From assembly GCA_022432975.1 (NCBI GenBank), contig CM039516.1:33133157-33197156 (forward strand): a stretch of 64,000 nucleotides of DNA, given 5' to 3'. The notes under the pieces are model-generated. The model worked only from the letters and a program-made list of their open reading frames with translations, was not told the DNA's origin and did not search any database. How positions within the stretch are numbered: the first letter of the stretch is position 1; each line of letters starts with the position of its first letter. A program made the translations under genes and the position numbers. Source of the stretch: Begonia masoniana (lineage: Eukaryota; Streptophyta; Magnoliopsida; Cucurbitales; Begoniaceae). Positions 35,701-47,240 of this stretch are shown in pieces.

Positions 35701-38700
35701 TTTAAGAAAAAGCTTTTTGTTTATGATAGTATATACGTATGAACAAACAATAGGTCTCTGAATCAACAAACAATAGGCAGTCCATAAAAATCATCAGCCC
35801 TATTCAATTTGAATCAACAAATATATAAATATGTAGAAGCATCCTTGCAAGCTAACAATCACAGCCCAAAAATAATTAAATTTCCAGATAAATGTTTGGA
35901 CATGCTAGAAATCAATACTCTTTTATCGTAGCAGTTAAAATAAAAACAACAATTACTACTTTCTAGGTTAAATTTATAATTATGGCACCGTAGTGATAAT
36001 TTTATACCTGCTGATCAATAGTCAAATTTCCCCATGAATCTAGCGGCGTTTGAACATTATCAAGAACACTGTTCTTGCTCTCAAATATCAAGCCTGGCCC
36101 AAGTTGCTTTCCACCTCCACCAATTGGGGTTCTTGTCTGCAGGGACCTGCTAAAAGAAAAGATATTATACTTCTATTAGAATAAATCAGTAATTATTTTT
36201 TGGTAGTACCTAATAGTCAGCGACCTAGAATCTGTTTTCACAACAGGAGTTCCAATTGGTGCCAGTGGTTGGGAAGCCGCAGCAGCATTAAAGGAAGATG
36301 ATTCTTCAGAATACCGCACTACACGCCTATCAGTGGCAATGTTGGCGCAAATTTGTTTTGATGCTTCCCCAACAGTTGCTGTAGAGAATTTATTGAAATT
36401 TTTGGATGCAATTGCAATCTTTGTCGTTGATCGTGGTTTGCGAAGAATCTGTAACGAAAGTTACCATCAGTTTGACAACAAATTAATAACTTGTTCAAAC
36501 AGAAATGAAGATATTGATACAGAGAGGGTGTAAAACCTTGGACGCAAGAGACTTTGCCCTAGACTCTTTTTCTCTCTTTTCACGCCTATCATTCAGCATT
36601 TGTCTCTTTGATCTAACTTCAATGAAGTCGTCTTCGTCACTTGGGACCTCTATGCCAGGTTGCTCAAAAACGCGTACAACGCCACTTTGTAAAGATCCAT
36701 CCATAACTTCTTCAGAGTATAAATTCCTCTTAAGCTTTCCTTCTCCAGAAAGTGGAATGTTCTGACTCTTATTGAAGGTTTCTTTTCTGTTACCCTTGTC
36801 ACCCTTTTTACTAGCATCAAGCTCCAGAAAATCAACCACACCTGAATTCAAGTTCTCAGGTTCTGGTATCTGTTTCACTAATTTATTTGACAATCCAAAC
36901 TTCCCAGATCCATTTCTGGCAGAAAGTGCAGTTACAGTAGATGAGTTGCTTTGCCCTACGTGATTGGATGAGAACGATGCATTTGATTGTCTTTTATCAA
37001 GAGTTTCTCGGACACGAAACTCCATCCGCTGATGTCGAGGTCGTCTTTGATAACCAATAGAATCTAGGCGACTGGCCTCTGAAGCAGACACAATAGGTTT
37101 TGATCCAGAATTTTTTTTTGCAAAGACAGACCTTTTCCCTCTTCCATTAGAAACTTGACCATCAGCATTTGGTCCACTCAAGGCATTTTTATTTGCATCA
37201 GATTCAAATGGCCCAGCTTCAGTCTGAATTTGATCTACAGATTCTTTACCATTGGATACCACATTGTGCCTATTCAAATCTGAAACTCGGTCCTTGAAAT
37301 CTTGAGCAGGAAAAGCAGGTTTCAATCCAATATTGTCAACAATAATGTCAGATTTTGCAGCCATACCCTGTTCATTTGAGACAGAATGGTTTCTATTTTC
37401 TCTTGATGGCGATGCATTAGGCTTTCTTGGTTGGTTATTTTGGGATAGATCCAAGGGAGTTGAAACCAGTCCCTGTTGAGTATCCATTGAATGCAACCTC
37501 GTGTCACTTTTACTGAGATTTGGAGCATAGGTTTCTCTAGTGGATGGAACAGACACAACAGCTTCCAAATTTTGAGTCAAAGGGAAGCCAGGTTGAACAC
37601 TGGAATGAAGAAATGGCATTGAATGAGTAGCCAGTGGCCGTAATCCCGGTGTAGGTGATGGATATCGTAGTTGCCCAAACTGAAAGAGAGGCTGAGATTG
37701 TGGTATCTGAGTCAGGGATGGGCTAACTTGAGGATGCAAAGGGAGAGGCATCTGTATAGATCCAATCTGTATGGCTGGTATTTGAGATGGTATCATTGAA
37801 GGGCGTGAAAACAGCCCAAACTGAAGCGGCATAGGTACTTCTCCATGGCTTTGAAAAACAGATACATTTGATACAGAACCAGAGGATTGTGATTCCACTA
37901 TAATTGAAGAGGATACCGGAAGCTGAACAGGCAGACTAGAGGTACGTGAAGCATTCACTAGAACCTCAGATGCTGCTGATTTTTCAGGAACAGCAATTGA
38001 ATGAGAAAAAAAATCATGTGTTTCTTTCTGTGGCTTATCAAACATTCTGGAAGTACCATCAGTGCCCACTTGAGAAGAACCAACAGTAGCCTCACATCTT
38101 CGTCCATCACCATTTAGTATATTAAAATATCCATGTTCTTCTAAATTGTGAGTTGGAATCTGTGCCATTCCCAATATCCTTTCCTCCTTCCTAGACACTT
38201 TTTCAAACTCATCATTCGGCATCCCAACTTCAACACCCTCATTGAAGCCCAAGACTAAATTTTCCATCAAATGGGAAGACTCTTTCTCCTCCAAATGCAG
38301 TCCTTCTAGCTCCTGGATGAAGTCCATATTCTCATCCTCCCCTTCATGTGCCTCATCTTCTTCCTCATATCCATCTTCATCCTCATCATATTCCTCCTGC
38401 TCCTGGAGCTCATTGTTCTCAACGGCCCATTCATCTTCATCAACTGGTGATTCTATATTTGTAGAAATTACATTATCTTTTCCCTCTTTTGCAGGTAAGA
38501 AAACAGATATACTGTCCTGTACCAAGACAGGAATATTTCCACCTCCAATGGTGGCTGATAAGACAGGTGAATGAGAAGCATCCAAGTCGTCATGAGATAG
38601 ATGAGTTGGGGAACTAGGCGGGCTTGAAACAGAGAGAGTTGATTGTGAGTCACATCGCAGTGTCGAATTACTAGTTGGCCTCTGCTTCTCACTCTCAGCA

Positions 38701-41579
38701 TTTTCTGGCTGATCATCAACAATCTCAGATATCCTAGAATTCTCGTCATGAACACCACTATATGCAGTACCTTCAACAGGTTCATTTCTCACTTGATTAC
38801 TGTACCCCATCTGCCTTTCTGCAACACCTCCTATACGAGGGCGTTCAGCCTCACCCTTATAGAAGGACTTCTGCATAGAAGCCATTGATGGCGGGGGGAG
38901 AACACGAGGCTGTCTTACTGAGTATCGTGACCTACCAAAAGGAAAAGAGCCATCTGTTTCAGTATTTGAATACATTCGTTCATGGAATTGAGTCGACAAG
39001 TTTGCATGAGTATTATCCTGGCCCCATCTAAAATCATCAATATTATCAACATTATCATGAAATTCAGAATCAATTTCTATGTTACTGATAAACTTTTCTC
39101 CGTCCCCATTGAGGTTAGATCTCTGCTCTTTTATGGGAATGTAATCATTAGTAGGAGGTTCTGAGATCCATCCTCTGTGAGACATTAGAGGAGAGGGAAA
39201 TTCTACTCCAACATGAAACTCCTTCCGAGCAAATGTCCTTGCACTTGGTCCTTCTCGCCTATGATGACCATTGTCATGGTCCTGCACAAATAAGTTGGAA
39301 CTGCTTCCACTCTCATAAATATCTCTTCTCCAAGAACTGATAGGCTTCCCTTGGTCCATAAAGCCAGAAGAACTATCTCTGTTAAAATAAGACCTACTAG
39401 AACCCATTTCCAATGTTCTAGGAAAATCTAACGATGTGACAGTCTTCACCTTTTGTTCACTTTCCTCCCAATCATTTACGTCTGCGACCTTTGAAACATC
39501 AGTTTCTGTCACTTCCGCAGCTGGTTTCACTTCTGGAATGACTAAAGTAGTGTCTAAATTCACTTTTTCCACCTGCCTCCTGGCCATTTTCTCCTCCAAT
39601 TCTAACAGCTTCTGCTTAGCAGCCTGTTTCCTTCTCTCTTCCTCCAAAAGGATTTTTCGTTTTTCCTCCTCTCTAGCTGCTCTTTGTTCTTCGGCCCTTC
39701 GAACAGCATCCTTCCGTTCTTCTTCTGCTCTCCAAGCTGCTTCCCTGGCTTCTTCTTCTAGCCTTCTTTGACTTTCTTCCTGTTCCCTAAGCAATCGCAC
39801 TCTCTCTTCTTCTTCCCTTCGAGCTATCTCCAAAGCCCTTTCTTGTTCCTCAATTATTCGTTGCCGTTCCTGTTCTTGCATCCTTTGAACTCTCTCAAGC
39901 TCAGCCTCAAAAGACTCCCTAACAGGATCATGAAAATCAGTCTGCTTAACCACATCCTTCTTCCTCTTAACCACCCCCAAAAGACCACCGCTGAAGGGAT
40001 CCCGTCCATCCATAAAAGGGTCGTCATAATATTTTTTTTCACTCTTTGTGAATGTATGTTTATCCCTACCAAAATTGAGCCCCGGATCATTAGCTGGAGT
40101 TCCCTTTGCACCAGCTGCGTATGAAGACTTGATAGAAGATGTATTCACCGAAGCCGCGTCTCGGTATCCATTGTGTTGTTCACTAAAATATCGGTCTCTT
40201 AGAATCCTTTCACCACCTGTGTTGTAATGTGAATCAATCTGATTGTTCCAGAGTTTGCGCCCTGCTTGTCCATATCCACTAACCTTCCTTCCAAAATCAT
40301 TGTCAGCATTTTCTCGGAAAGGCAAAGTGTGCTTGTTTTCATTGTTCTTTTCCCAGTTCAGGCCAGATGGTTTTGAACTCAAGTCATTTCTATCACTAAT
40401 AAAGGCTGGATTCTTCAATCCATCTTTGGGAAGAGGGGAATTTCTCCAGAAATTTCCTTCTCGTCCTTCTCTGCTAGGTGATCTTATATCCCTGCCATAA
40501 GGATCCACTTTAAGGACTTCACTAGAAGGGACCTTTCTAGTTTCATTGTCAATTAGACCTTTTCTCTCAGAGTAACTATGAAACGGCTTGTGAGGAAGAG
40601 CACTCACCCTAGGCTTATCAAAATCTTGATCCCAGTAAGCTTCCTTCTTTGAAAACTCATAATCTCGGCACCTATCAGTCAATCCATGGCTTGTATCACG
40701 CTCATCATCGGCCCAATCTGATCTCGGATTAACAAAAACTAGAGGTAGCGGTCCTGGAAAATATTCTTCCTGTTTTTTAGCTTGATGTGATCGTAGAGAA
40801 CCACCCAAAGCGTAACTCTCAACATTTTTCTCATTACTTTCATTTACAACATTTGGACGAGATAAATGCAACTGCTGGGGAATATCAGTGTGCATATGCA
40901 AATGGGAAGTAACACTCTGCACTGTATACAGATCCTCACTAACAAGTTTCAGTTTTGGATTCGAAACTTCTTTCTGTTTCTGTGCAGTTCCAGTCGGCAA
41001 TACAGCCTGCAGAGATGGAAAATCTTCGCCTCTCAACACTGTGACTTTTGCTGGCATCGGATATACTTGAGAGGATGTAGAAGAGGCACTGGGTCGGACC
41101 AAACCGGGCCGAGCTGAAGGAGGCAAATAAACACTGCTCCCTCTGCTTGAGCCTTCAACACCAGACAACACTTGATCAATTCCCTCAGGCACGAGGCTAT
41201 TAGACCCCTCTTTCTCCTGAATTGTGATCGAGCTGGGCTTTGTCCATCCCATACCAGCTGACGTAGGCCTCTGTCCACTTCCAGAAGTTCCCACCCCAGA
41301 AATCCCAGCACCTGACCCCAATGAATCGAATTTCTCGTGCTCCTTCCTTAATGAAGGCAGATTTAAGGGGGGTGGAACAGAAAGCTTGGGCCCAGCCTTC
41401 TGCGAACTACGAGGTCTTGAAAGAGCCACCATTCCTCCACCTCCTGTATGATTGCTTGGTCGGGTTCTATTGGCTCCATAAGTGCTGGAATGCGATGAGT
41501 GATTATGAGAAGGAGGTTGCCCATACGATTTGTTGAGATTCACCGACACAAACTTGGTCCCCACTCCGGAATTAGCCAT
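32753..41579 (-). CDS. BAT2-N (PRRC2-like) domain protein, seven coding exons
   Basis: The only supported host gene. Exons on the minus strand: 41579-36537, 36448-36210, 36149-36008, 35064-34878, 34730-34428, 34336-33651, 33376-32753; all junctions are GT/AG, phases agree, giving 2407 residues. I chose the ATG at 41579 (MANSGVGTKFVSVNLNKSYG); the longer open frame to 41621 opens with TTG. Visible: a BAT2-N-like N-terminus (LSVPPPLNLPSLRKEHEKFD), an E/R/K-rich coiled coil (about 555-670), an acidic tract (about 1045-1100), a conserved RRQ/KRQMLNDRREKREKE-type basic segment at the end of exon 1, and long low-complexity S/Q/P stretches. From memory it resembles Arabidopsis At3g50370; the related plant protein MOS1 shares the BAT2-N region. 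The family is linked to RNA or chromatin regulation; the exact role here is unknown. Confidence 0.9.
35262..35289. repeat. Poly-A run inside intron 3 of the BAT2-N gene
   Basis: An uninterrupted run of about 27 A in the 943-bp intron (36007-35065). Confidence 0.8.
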
Positions 41580-41913
41580 TGCCGGGTCCGAACCAAGCCC
41601 CTCGATCCAAATTCCCGCCAAAGCATCAAAAACCAGATAATACTCTTCTTTTCCACCAGAAATAATTCACAACTCCTGCGTGGATCTCACAATAATTAGA
41701 TATATTGCCAAAACAAAATAAGAAGCTACCTTGAACCCCGATCAGCAAGAAAAATTACCAATTACAATTTCAACGCTCGATCTACTTAATCCAGCAAAGC
41801 TAAAGAACGAAAAGAATATAGAACAAAGTTATTTCAGTTCAATTAGGGTTCGGAACTGATGGTGAGAAAGTTGGAGACGACGATCTAATCAAGAAATGGA
41901 CAAAGAAGCTGAC

Positions 41914-42030
41914 CTCCGGGGCGTAAGATAGGGGCGGCGGTTGTCGACGATGGCGCCGGAGGAACTGAAACGACAGCTTCGTGTACGGGGAGGAAGTAGG
42001 AGATGGAAGAGAAGGAGCGAACTCCAAGCA
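41914..42030 (-). other. Probable 5' UTR exon of the BAT2-N gene
   Basis: The stretch is CT-rich on the minus strand and ends at CCCCGGAG|GTCAGC, a good donor near 41914. A plausible acceptor (CCACGCAG) lies near 41678, giving an intron of about 235 bp in the 5' UTR. This is inferred from signals only; the transcription start is not defined. Confidence 0.4.
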
Positions 42031-42219
42031 TCAGAAGAAAATAAAGAACAAATTTCTTATTATTATGTTTCTAACCACATATGCAAACTTATTTATTCAT
42101 AAGACCCTTAATGTTTTGTATTTGCGTTTTGCTGTCCCCTAGGGCCTAGGCTCTTGGAAACAATTTTTTTAAGTTAAATCTAAATTTCAAAATCACCCTC
42201 GGTACTTTTGTTATTTACA

Positions 42220-42900
42220 AGATGATCCCAGAGAGTGTGCAGAATGAAAGAATTATATAATGTATATTCTTCCTGAATGAAAACAAAACCATTCTCTTTA
42301 AATAGACAAAATAAAATAATAATATCCTAACTAACAATGATAAAGGTATTTGCATATACAGAACTGATGCTAGCAGTATTGAGGTAGACTACCATCCCCC
42401 TCAAGCTTGGTTGACGATCGGACATGCAGAGCTTGGGACGAATAGCGAGAAATTTTGACGTACCAAGAGACTTTATGAGGGCATCTACAATTTGATTCTC
42501 GACAGAAATAAAACAAACAAAAAGTAGATGTTTTTGCCCCAAATCACAGACAAAATGATAATCTATTTTGACATGTTTCGACTTGAAATACAATGTATGA
42601 TTGATAGCAACATACGTCGCACTTAGATTATCACGTAAAATCAAAGGAGCCGTGGTTGAAACATGCAACTCAGCAAATAAAAATCTAATTCATTGAAGTT
42701 TAAAAACAATATTAACAATACCTCGATATTAAGATTCAATTGAAGAACGAGACACCACCTTCTATTTATTGGACACCCAAGAAATTAAGTTGGAACCAAA
42801 GAAAATGCGTAAAGTGCTTGTACTATTGCAATCATTGGGGCAAGCAGCTCAATAGGCATATGATAAACCAATTCATCAGTAAAAGAAAGAGAAATCAGCA
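42220..42900 (-). pseudogene. Broken copia element 3' end: RNase H fragment, PPT and LTR start
   Basis: On the minus strand, 42800-42740 reads ISWVSNK then VVSRSSIES, and 42668-42430 reads LRDNLSATYV and KHVKIDYHFV: the C-terminal RNase H of a copia polyprotein, with stops. It is followed by GCTTGAGGGGGA (polypurine tract) and TGGTAGTCTACC at 42394, a likely 3' LTR start that runs to about 42220. The fragment points the same way as the host gene and ends within about 200 bp of its first exon. The upstream part is cut by the LTR at 42902. Confidence 0.7.
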
Positions 42901-43524
42901 GTGTAACACCCAAGAACTCCTATAAGATTTAATCTCGTATTCAAAGATAAGTTTATGTTTTACATTACTATTATGATCATTATAGAGTATTTAGAAAAAT
43001 AATACAATCTGTGATACGAACCAAGGAAGACTAAAAATTACAGTTTTAATCAAAGATTTTTCAAACATGGGTAAAAACTCATTAAAGAAATGTGAGGTAT
43101 TTGAAAGTGTAAAAGAAGAGTTTTTTAACTGATATATTCCAAGTAGAAGCCAAAAAGATGTTTGGAGTGCACGTTGTATGTCAACCAAGTGAAAAACATG
43201 AAGTGGAGTGCACGCTGGAAGCGCGACTAGGTGCTCAACTGGAGGCACACAGTATGCGCAGACAAAGATAGAGCGGTGCTGGGTGCTCGCCAACGCAGAA
43301 GCGCGTGCGGGACTGAAGCAGAAGCAGCAAGCGCGCAGCTATCCGCACACAACATTTCTAAAATCGTGTTTTTTTAGGTTTTTTGACATTGAAGGTTTCC
43401 ATTTTATTTAAACACCAAGTTTGTACTAATTTATATAATAAAACTACACAACAACTTTGGAGCTAGGTTAATTCAAAAGTGAAGAATACTCATCATGAGT
43501 AAGAATCTACGTAATAAAGATTCA

Positions 43525-43571
43525 AGGTAAGAGTTGTTTGTATGTGTTTGGCTTGTCAGTCTGCATCACAA
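43525..43571 (+). other. Donor-hairpin module, copy 1 in the 42902 LTR
   Basis: AGGTAAGAG, spacer, GGCT-TGTC-AGTC (one G-U pair), then TGCATCACAAAG. Confidence 0.5.
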
Positions 43572-43740
43572 AGTGCTAGATTATCTCTTTACATTTTATT
43601 GATACCTGAGGATGTGTTTTATTTAGATATTCATGATGATACTGATTGAGATGTTTTATGAGTAGCTTTATTATTATTTGAACATTTGATTATGATGATG
43701 ATATTACATTATAGGCTCTTGAATATGACACATTAATGGA

Positions 43741-43789
43741 CGTAAGTGATGTTTGTATGCATCTGGCTTTTCAGCCTACATCACAAAAT
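43741..43789 (+). other. Donor-hairpin module, copy 2 in the 42902 LTR
   Basis: CGTAAGTGATG, spacer, GGCT-TTTC-AGCC (perfect 4-bp stem), then TACATCACAAA. A third, weaker copy lies at 43973-44025 (GGCT-TTTC-GGCC, TAAATCA). Confidence 0.5.
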
Positions 43790-44742
43790 GCTAGGTTATC
43801 TCTTTACATGTTATTGAAAGTCGATGATGTGATTTATTTCGATATTCATGATAATGTTGATTGAAAAATTTTATGAGTAGTTTTATTGCTATTTGAAGAT
43901 TTGATGATTGATGATGATATTGTTAGAGGATATGTTATATTATAAACTATTGAATATGACACGTTAATGAACGTAGGCAATGCTCGTATGTGCTTGGCTT
44001 TTCGGCCTAAATCAAAAAGTGCTAGGGTTTTTTCGTTGTATTTTATCAGTCGTACTAATGATAATAATGTTTGAGGATGTGTCTTACTATGAGCTTTAAC
44101 CGTGATATGTTCTTTTACATATTAAAGGTAGAGCTATGACCATGAATTCAAGGATATGTTATGTGATATGTTGTTTTCTATGCTTTATTGTTATAATTAT
44201 GGTGATGTTGCTCGAGGTTTTGATGATTGATTTAATTGTTATGTCTTATTGTTATATTGATAATAATATTGCTCTTGGATACGTTAAATTATAGGCTTGA
44301 GATTGTGAAACGTAATGGACACATGGATGATTTGTGGATATTTATTATCTTGTAGTTTATTATTAGCCACAATGGAAATGTAGATGACCGTACTTTAAAA
44401 ATTTGCACTTGTTTCTAGTGATACTAATATACACAGTAACATAAACGAATAAAAATAGAAAACTAATATTTTGAACAAAGATATTGTATAAATTATGCAA
44501 TATCATATAAGTTGTGGAGTAGGCGCCAGCAAAGAATTTAAAATATGATTGTAAGTGATTAAATTGTCGAGTTTTCACAAATTTTGGAACATCATTATAA
44601 GGTGTCTAGATAGTTGCATAATCATTATTTATGCATCATTTGCTTGTCATATAAACAAGATTTGCATGTTCATACCTCATACATTATTAGTATTTATATG
44701 TATGCAATATATGCATACTGATGATCATTAAAATCATGCATC

Positions 44743-44934
44743 ATGAAACTATTTATATGTATAAATAATATTACGGGAGGTAAGAGTGATCTACACTTTA
44801 TATATAATGAGAAAAAAAAAGTTGAACATATGTTTGAATGTCATAATTACAATAAGGAAAAAGAGATCAAATTAGTTTCAATGGAATTGACGGATTATAC
44901 GAGCATATGGTGGGATCAATTAGTAAAAACCTGA
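44743..44934 (+). pseudogene. Old gypsy gag, N-terminal fragment (split)
   Basis: A short frame with KVEHMFECHNY and TDYTSIWWDQL, hallmarks of a common plant gypsy gag. It stops at 44934 and is cut by the Tekay-type element at 44981. The rest continues at 61501 on the far side. The 5-bp duplication GAAGG (44976-44980; 61496-61500) marks the insertion. Confidence 0.75.
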
Positions 44935-45554
44935 AAAATGTATAGAGAAAAACCAATACGCATATGGAACGATATGAAGGTGTAACGCCCCTAATTTAAA
45001 ATCCCCAATTTGATTTCCCCAATTCGAAACCCTAATTTCAAAAATCTAAAATTTTTCTCCAAATCATTTTATCAAATTAAATTCGAGCGTTAAAACTTCA
45101 ATTCCATAATATTTAGAAATTCTTTTTTTTTTTTAAATAATGACTAACTATTTAATGCGCGGAAACTTTAAAATTTTTAAACATAATTAAATAGGATAAT
45201 CATTGAAATAAAAACATAATTACTAATTCATAAAACTTTATAAAATCTAATAAAGCTTATTCAAAGTTTTCGTCAAATATCCTTGAAAATACTAATTTAC
45301 ACAATTTTCTTTAAAAGCATATCATTCTTCTGTATACTCAATTGCCTCTGGAGGGTTCTCGATCAGAGCCATTTCTTCCTCAGATAAAAATTCACCTACA
45401 TCACAATTTACAACACTGTGAGAAACAATCTCAGTAAGTGAGAATACGTGCATTTGCAAAACATGTACTTTTACCAAATCCTGTTAACTGTTACATACTG
45501 GTTGGATCTCACTCCTGAACCATCTTTTAAGACTTGGCCATCATGGCTTCGTCA

Positions 45555-46140
45555 TCTTTTACTTTTAATTAGGTGTTGCCACCTCTTTTACTTTTAATCA
45601 GGTGTTGCCACCTCTTTTACTTTTAATCAGGTGTTGCCACCTCTTTTACTTTTAATCAGGTGTTGCCACCTCTTTTACTTTTAATCAGGTGTTGCCACCT
45701 CTTTTACTTTTAATCAGGTGTTGCCACCTCTTTTACTTTTAATCAGGTGTTGCCACCTCTTTTACTTTTAATCAGGTGTTGCCACCTCTTTTACTTTTAA
45801 TCAGGTGTTGCCACCTCTTTTACTTTTAATCAGGTGTTGCCACCTCTTTTACTTTTAATCAGGTGTTGCCACCTCTTTTACTTTTAATCAGGTGTTGCCA
45901 CCTCTTTTACTTTTAATCAGGTGTTGCCACCTCTTTTACTTTTAATCAGGTGTTGCCACCTCTTTTACTTTTAATCAGGTGTTGCCACCTCTTTTACTTT
46001 TAATCAGGTGTTGCCACCTCTTTTACTTTTAATCAGGTGTTGCCACCTCTTTTAATTAGGTGTTGCCACCTCTTTTACTTTTAATCAGGTGTTGCCACCT
46101 CTTTTACTTTTAATCAGGTGTTGCCACCTCTTTTACTTTT
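45555..46140. repeat. 29-bp minisatellite, about 20 copies (3' LTR)
   Basis: The unit contains GGTGTTGCCACCTCTTTTAC followed by TTTTAATCA. One unit near 46060 is shortened. The 5' LTR has about 123 copies. Confidence 0.95.
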
Positions 46141-46314
46141 AAGCTCATAGCTTTGCCGTCAATTCCATCATTTTCATACACATGCAAATGTCCTACAATT
46201 TTATCTTTTAAACTATTCTATAACAATGTCTAAATATGAGTGCTCATATATCAAATCGTGTAATAAAACAAATCGTGTAATAAAACAATTATACAAAAAT
46301 AACATAAATTTATT

Positions 46315-46366
46315 GTGATGTAGTGCCGTAGCCAAAATATTGAAAAACTTGTACTTTCACTTACCT
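46315..46366 (-). other. Donor-hairpin-CTACATCAC module (3' LTR)
   Basis: On the minus strand: AGGTAAGTG, spacer, GGC-TACG-GCA (one pair lost compared with the 5' LTR copy), then CTACATCAC. Confidence 0.5.
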
Positions 46367-47197
46367 GAATTCCGAGCGAGTAAGGTATCGGGATTTTTCT
46401 GAAATTCTAAATAATTTTGTGACTCGTAGGTCGAGTATGATCGAATTAAATCGATTCGGGCAACTTTCAGAAATTTCTACCTAAACAAAATATCCATATA
46501 AATTTCTCACTTTAATAAACCAATTTCATAAGAATTTAGGTAGAAATTTCTTACCGGTAAAATCGTAGATCGGCTCGGGTTGAATTTTGAGTCGGGTCAA
46601 AATTCGGGCCGGTTCGGGTTCGGTTTGGTTCGGATGAACAGTGCCCGATTATGAATAGTGCCCGGTTTGGTTCGATTTTACTATTCTGGTTCGGTTTGGG
46701 CTGAGTTGGGTTCGGGCTGACCGGTTCGGTTTGTGCTTAAATGAACCGGTTTGGTTCAATTTAAAAAAATAAAAAATAAAAACCCTCTTCTGTTCCCTCT
46801 TCTTCTTCGTGAGGAAGAACAGAGAAAGGTAGAGAGCACAGAGAGAGAGAGGGCCGAAGCAAGGGGGAGAGCGTGAGACCGAGAGAGAGGGAGGTCAGAG
46901 CTCGGAGTTCCGCCGGTCGACGACGGAGGGTGCTCGGCCGAGGAGATTTTCGCCGGAGAGGAGTTCGGCCGAGAGAGGGGTTTTTCGTCGGAGTTTGGGG
47001 AGGCGATTTCCGGCGAGGTAGGTATTTCCTTCGATTTTTGGTGTGAGTTTCCCCCTTCCCGAGCTACCCAATTTATAGGGAAAGAGTTCAAATCCTAATA
47101 AAAAATGTCGATCGATTTTGTCAATTTTGTTCTGCTAGAAGAAAATTTTTCTTTCTTTTTGTCAAAAATGTTTGCTGCACGTTTTTGATGTGTTACA

Positions 47198-47215
47198 ATC
47201 TACACCCCTTAAGGA
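47198..47215 (-). other. Polypurine tract of the Tekay-type element
   Basis: On the minus strand CCTTAAGGGGTGTAGAT directly precedes the 3' LTR start TGTAACA. Confidence 0.8.
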
Positions 47216-47240
47216 AATTTCGTCCTCGAAATTTAAAGAA

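Larger units (their letters stand above)
42902..44740 (+). mobile_element. Plus-strand LTR, right end uncertain
   Basis: It starts TGTAACACCCAAGAACTCC and is related to the LTR at 25009. It has a CpG-rich block (43205-43340) and at least three diverged units of about 230 bp (43525, 43741, 43973) each carrying the hairpin/CTACATCAC block. A CATGCATCATG motif lies near 44735. The old gypsy gag at 44743 may belong to the same element, but I see no primer site between them. Confidence 0.5.
44981..47197 (-). mobile_element. 3' LTR of the Tekay-type element (2217 bp)
   Basis: On the minus strand it runs from TGTAACACATC at 47197 to GGGGCGTTACA at 44981. It holds about 20 units of a 29-bp repeat (45555-46140) and the hairpin module at 46315-46366. 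This copy shows the probable original layout of the LTR. Confidence 0.93.

Noticed and set aside
41580..41621. Longer N-terminus of the BAT2-N protein (14 extra residues)
   Set aside because: The upstream frame opens with TTG; the ATG at 41579 matches the expected family start MAN.
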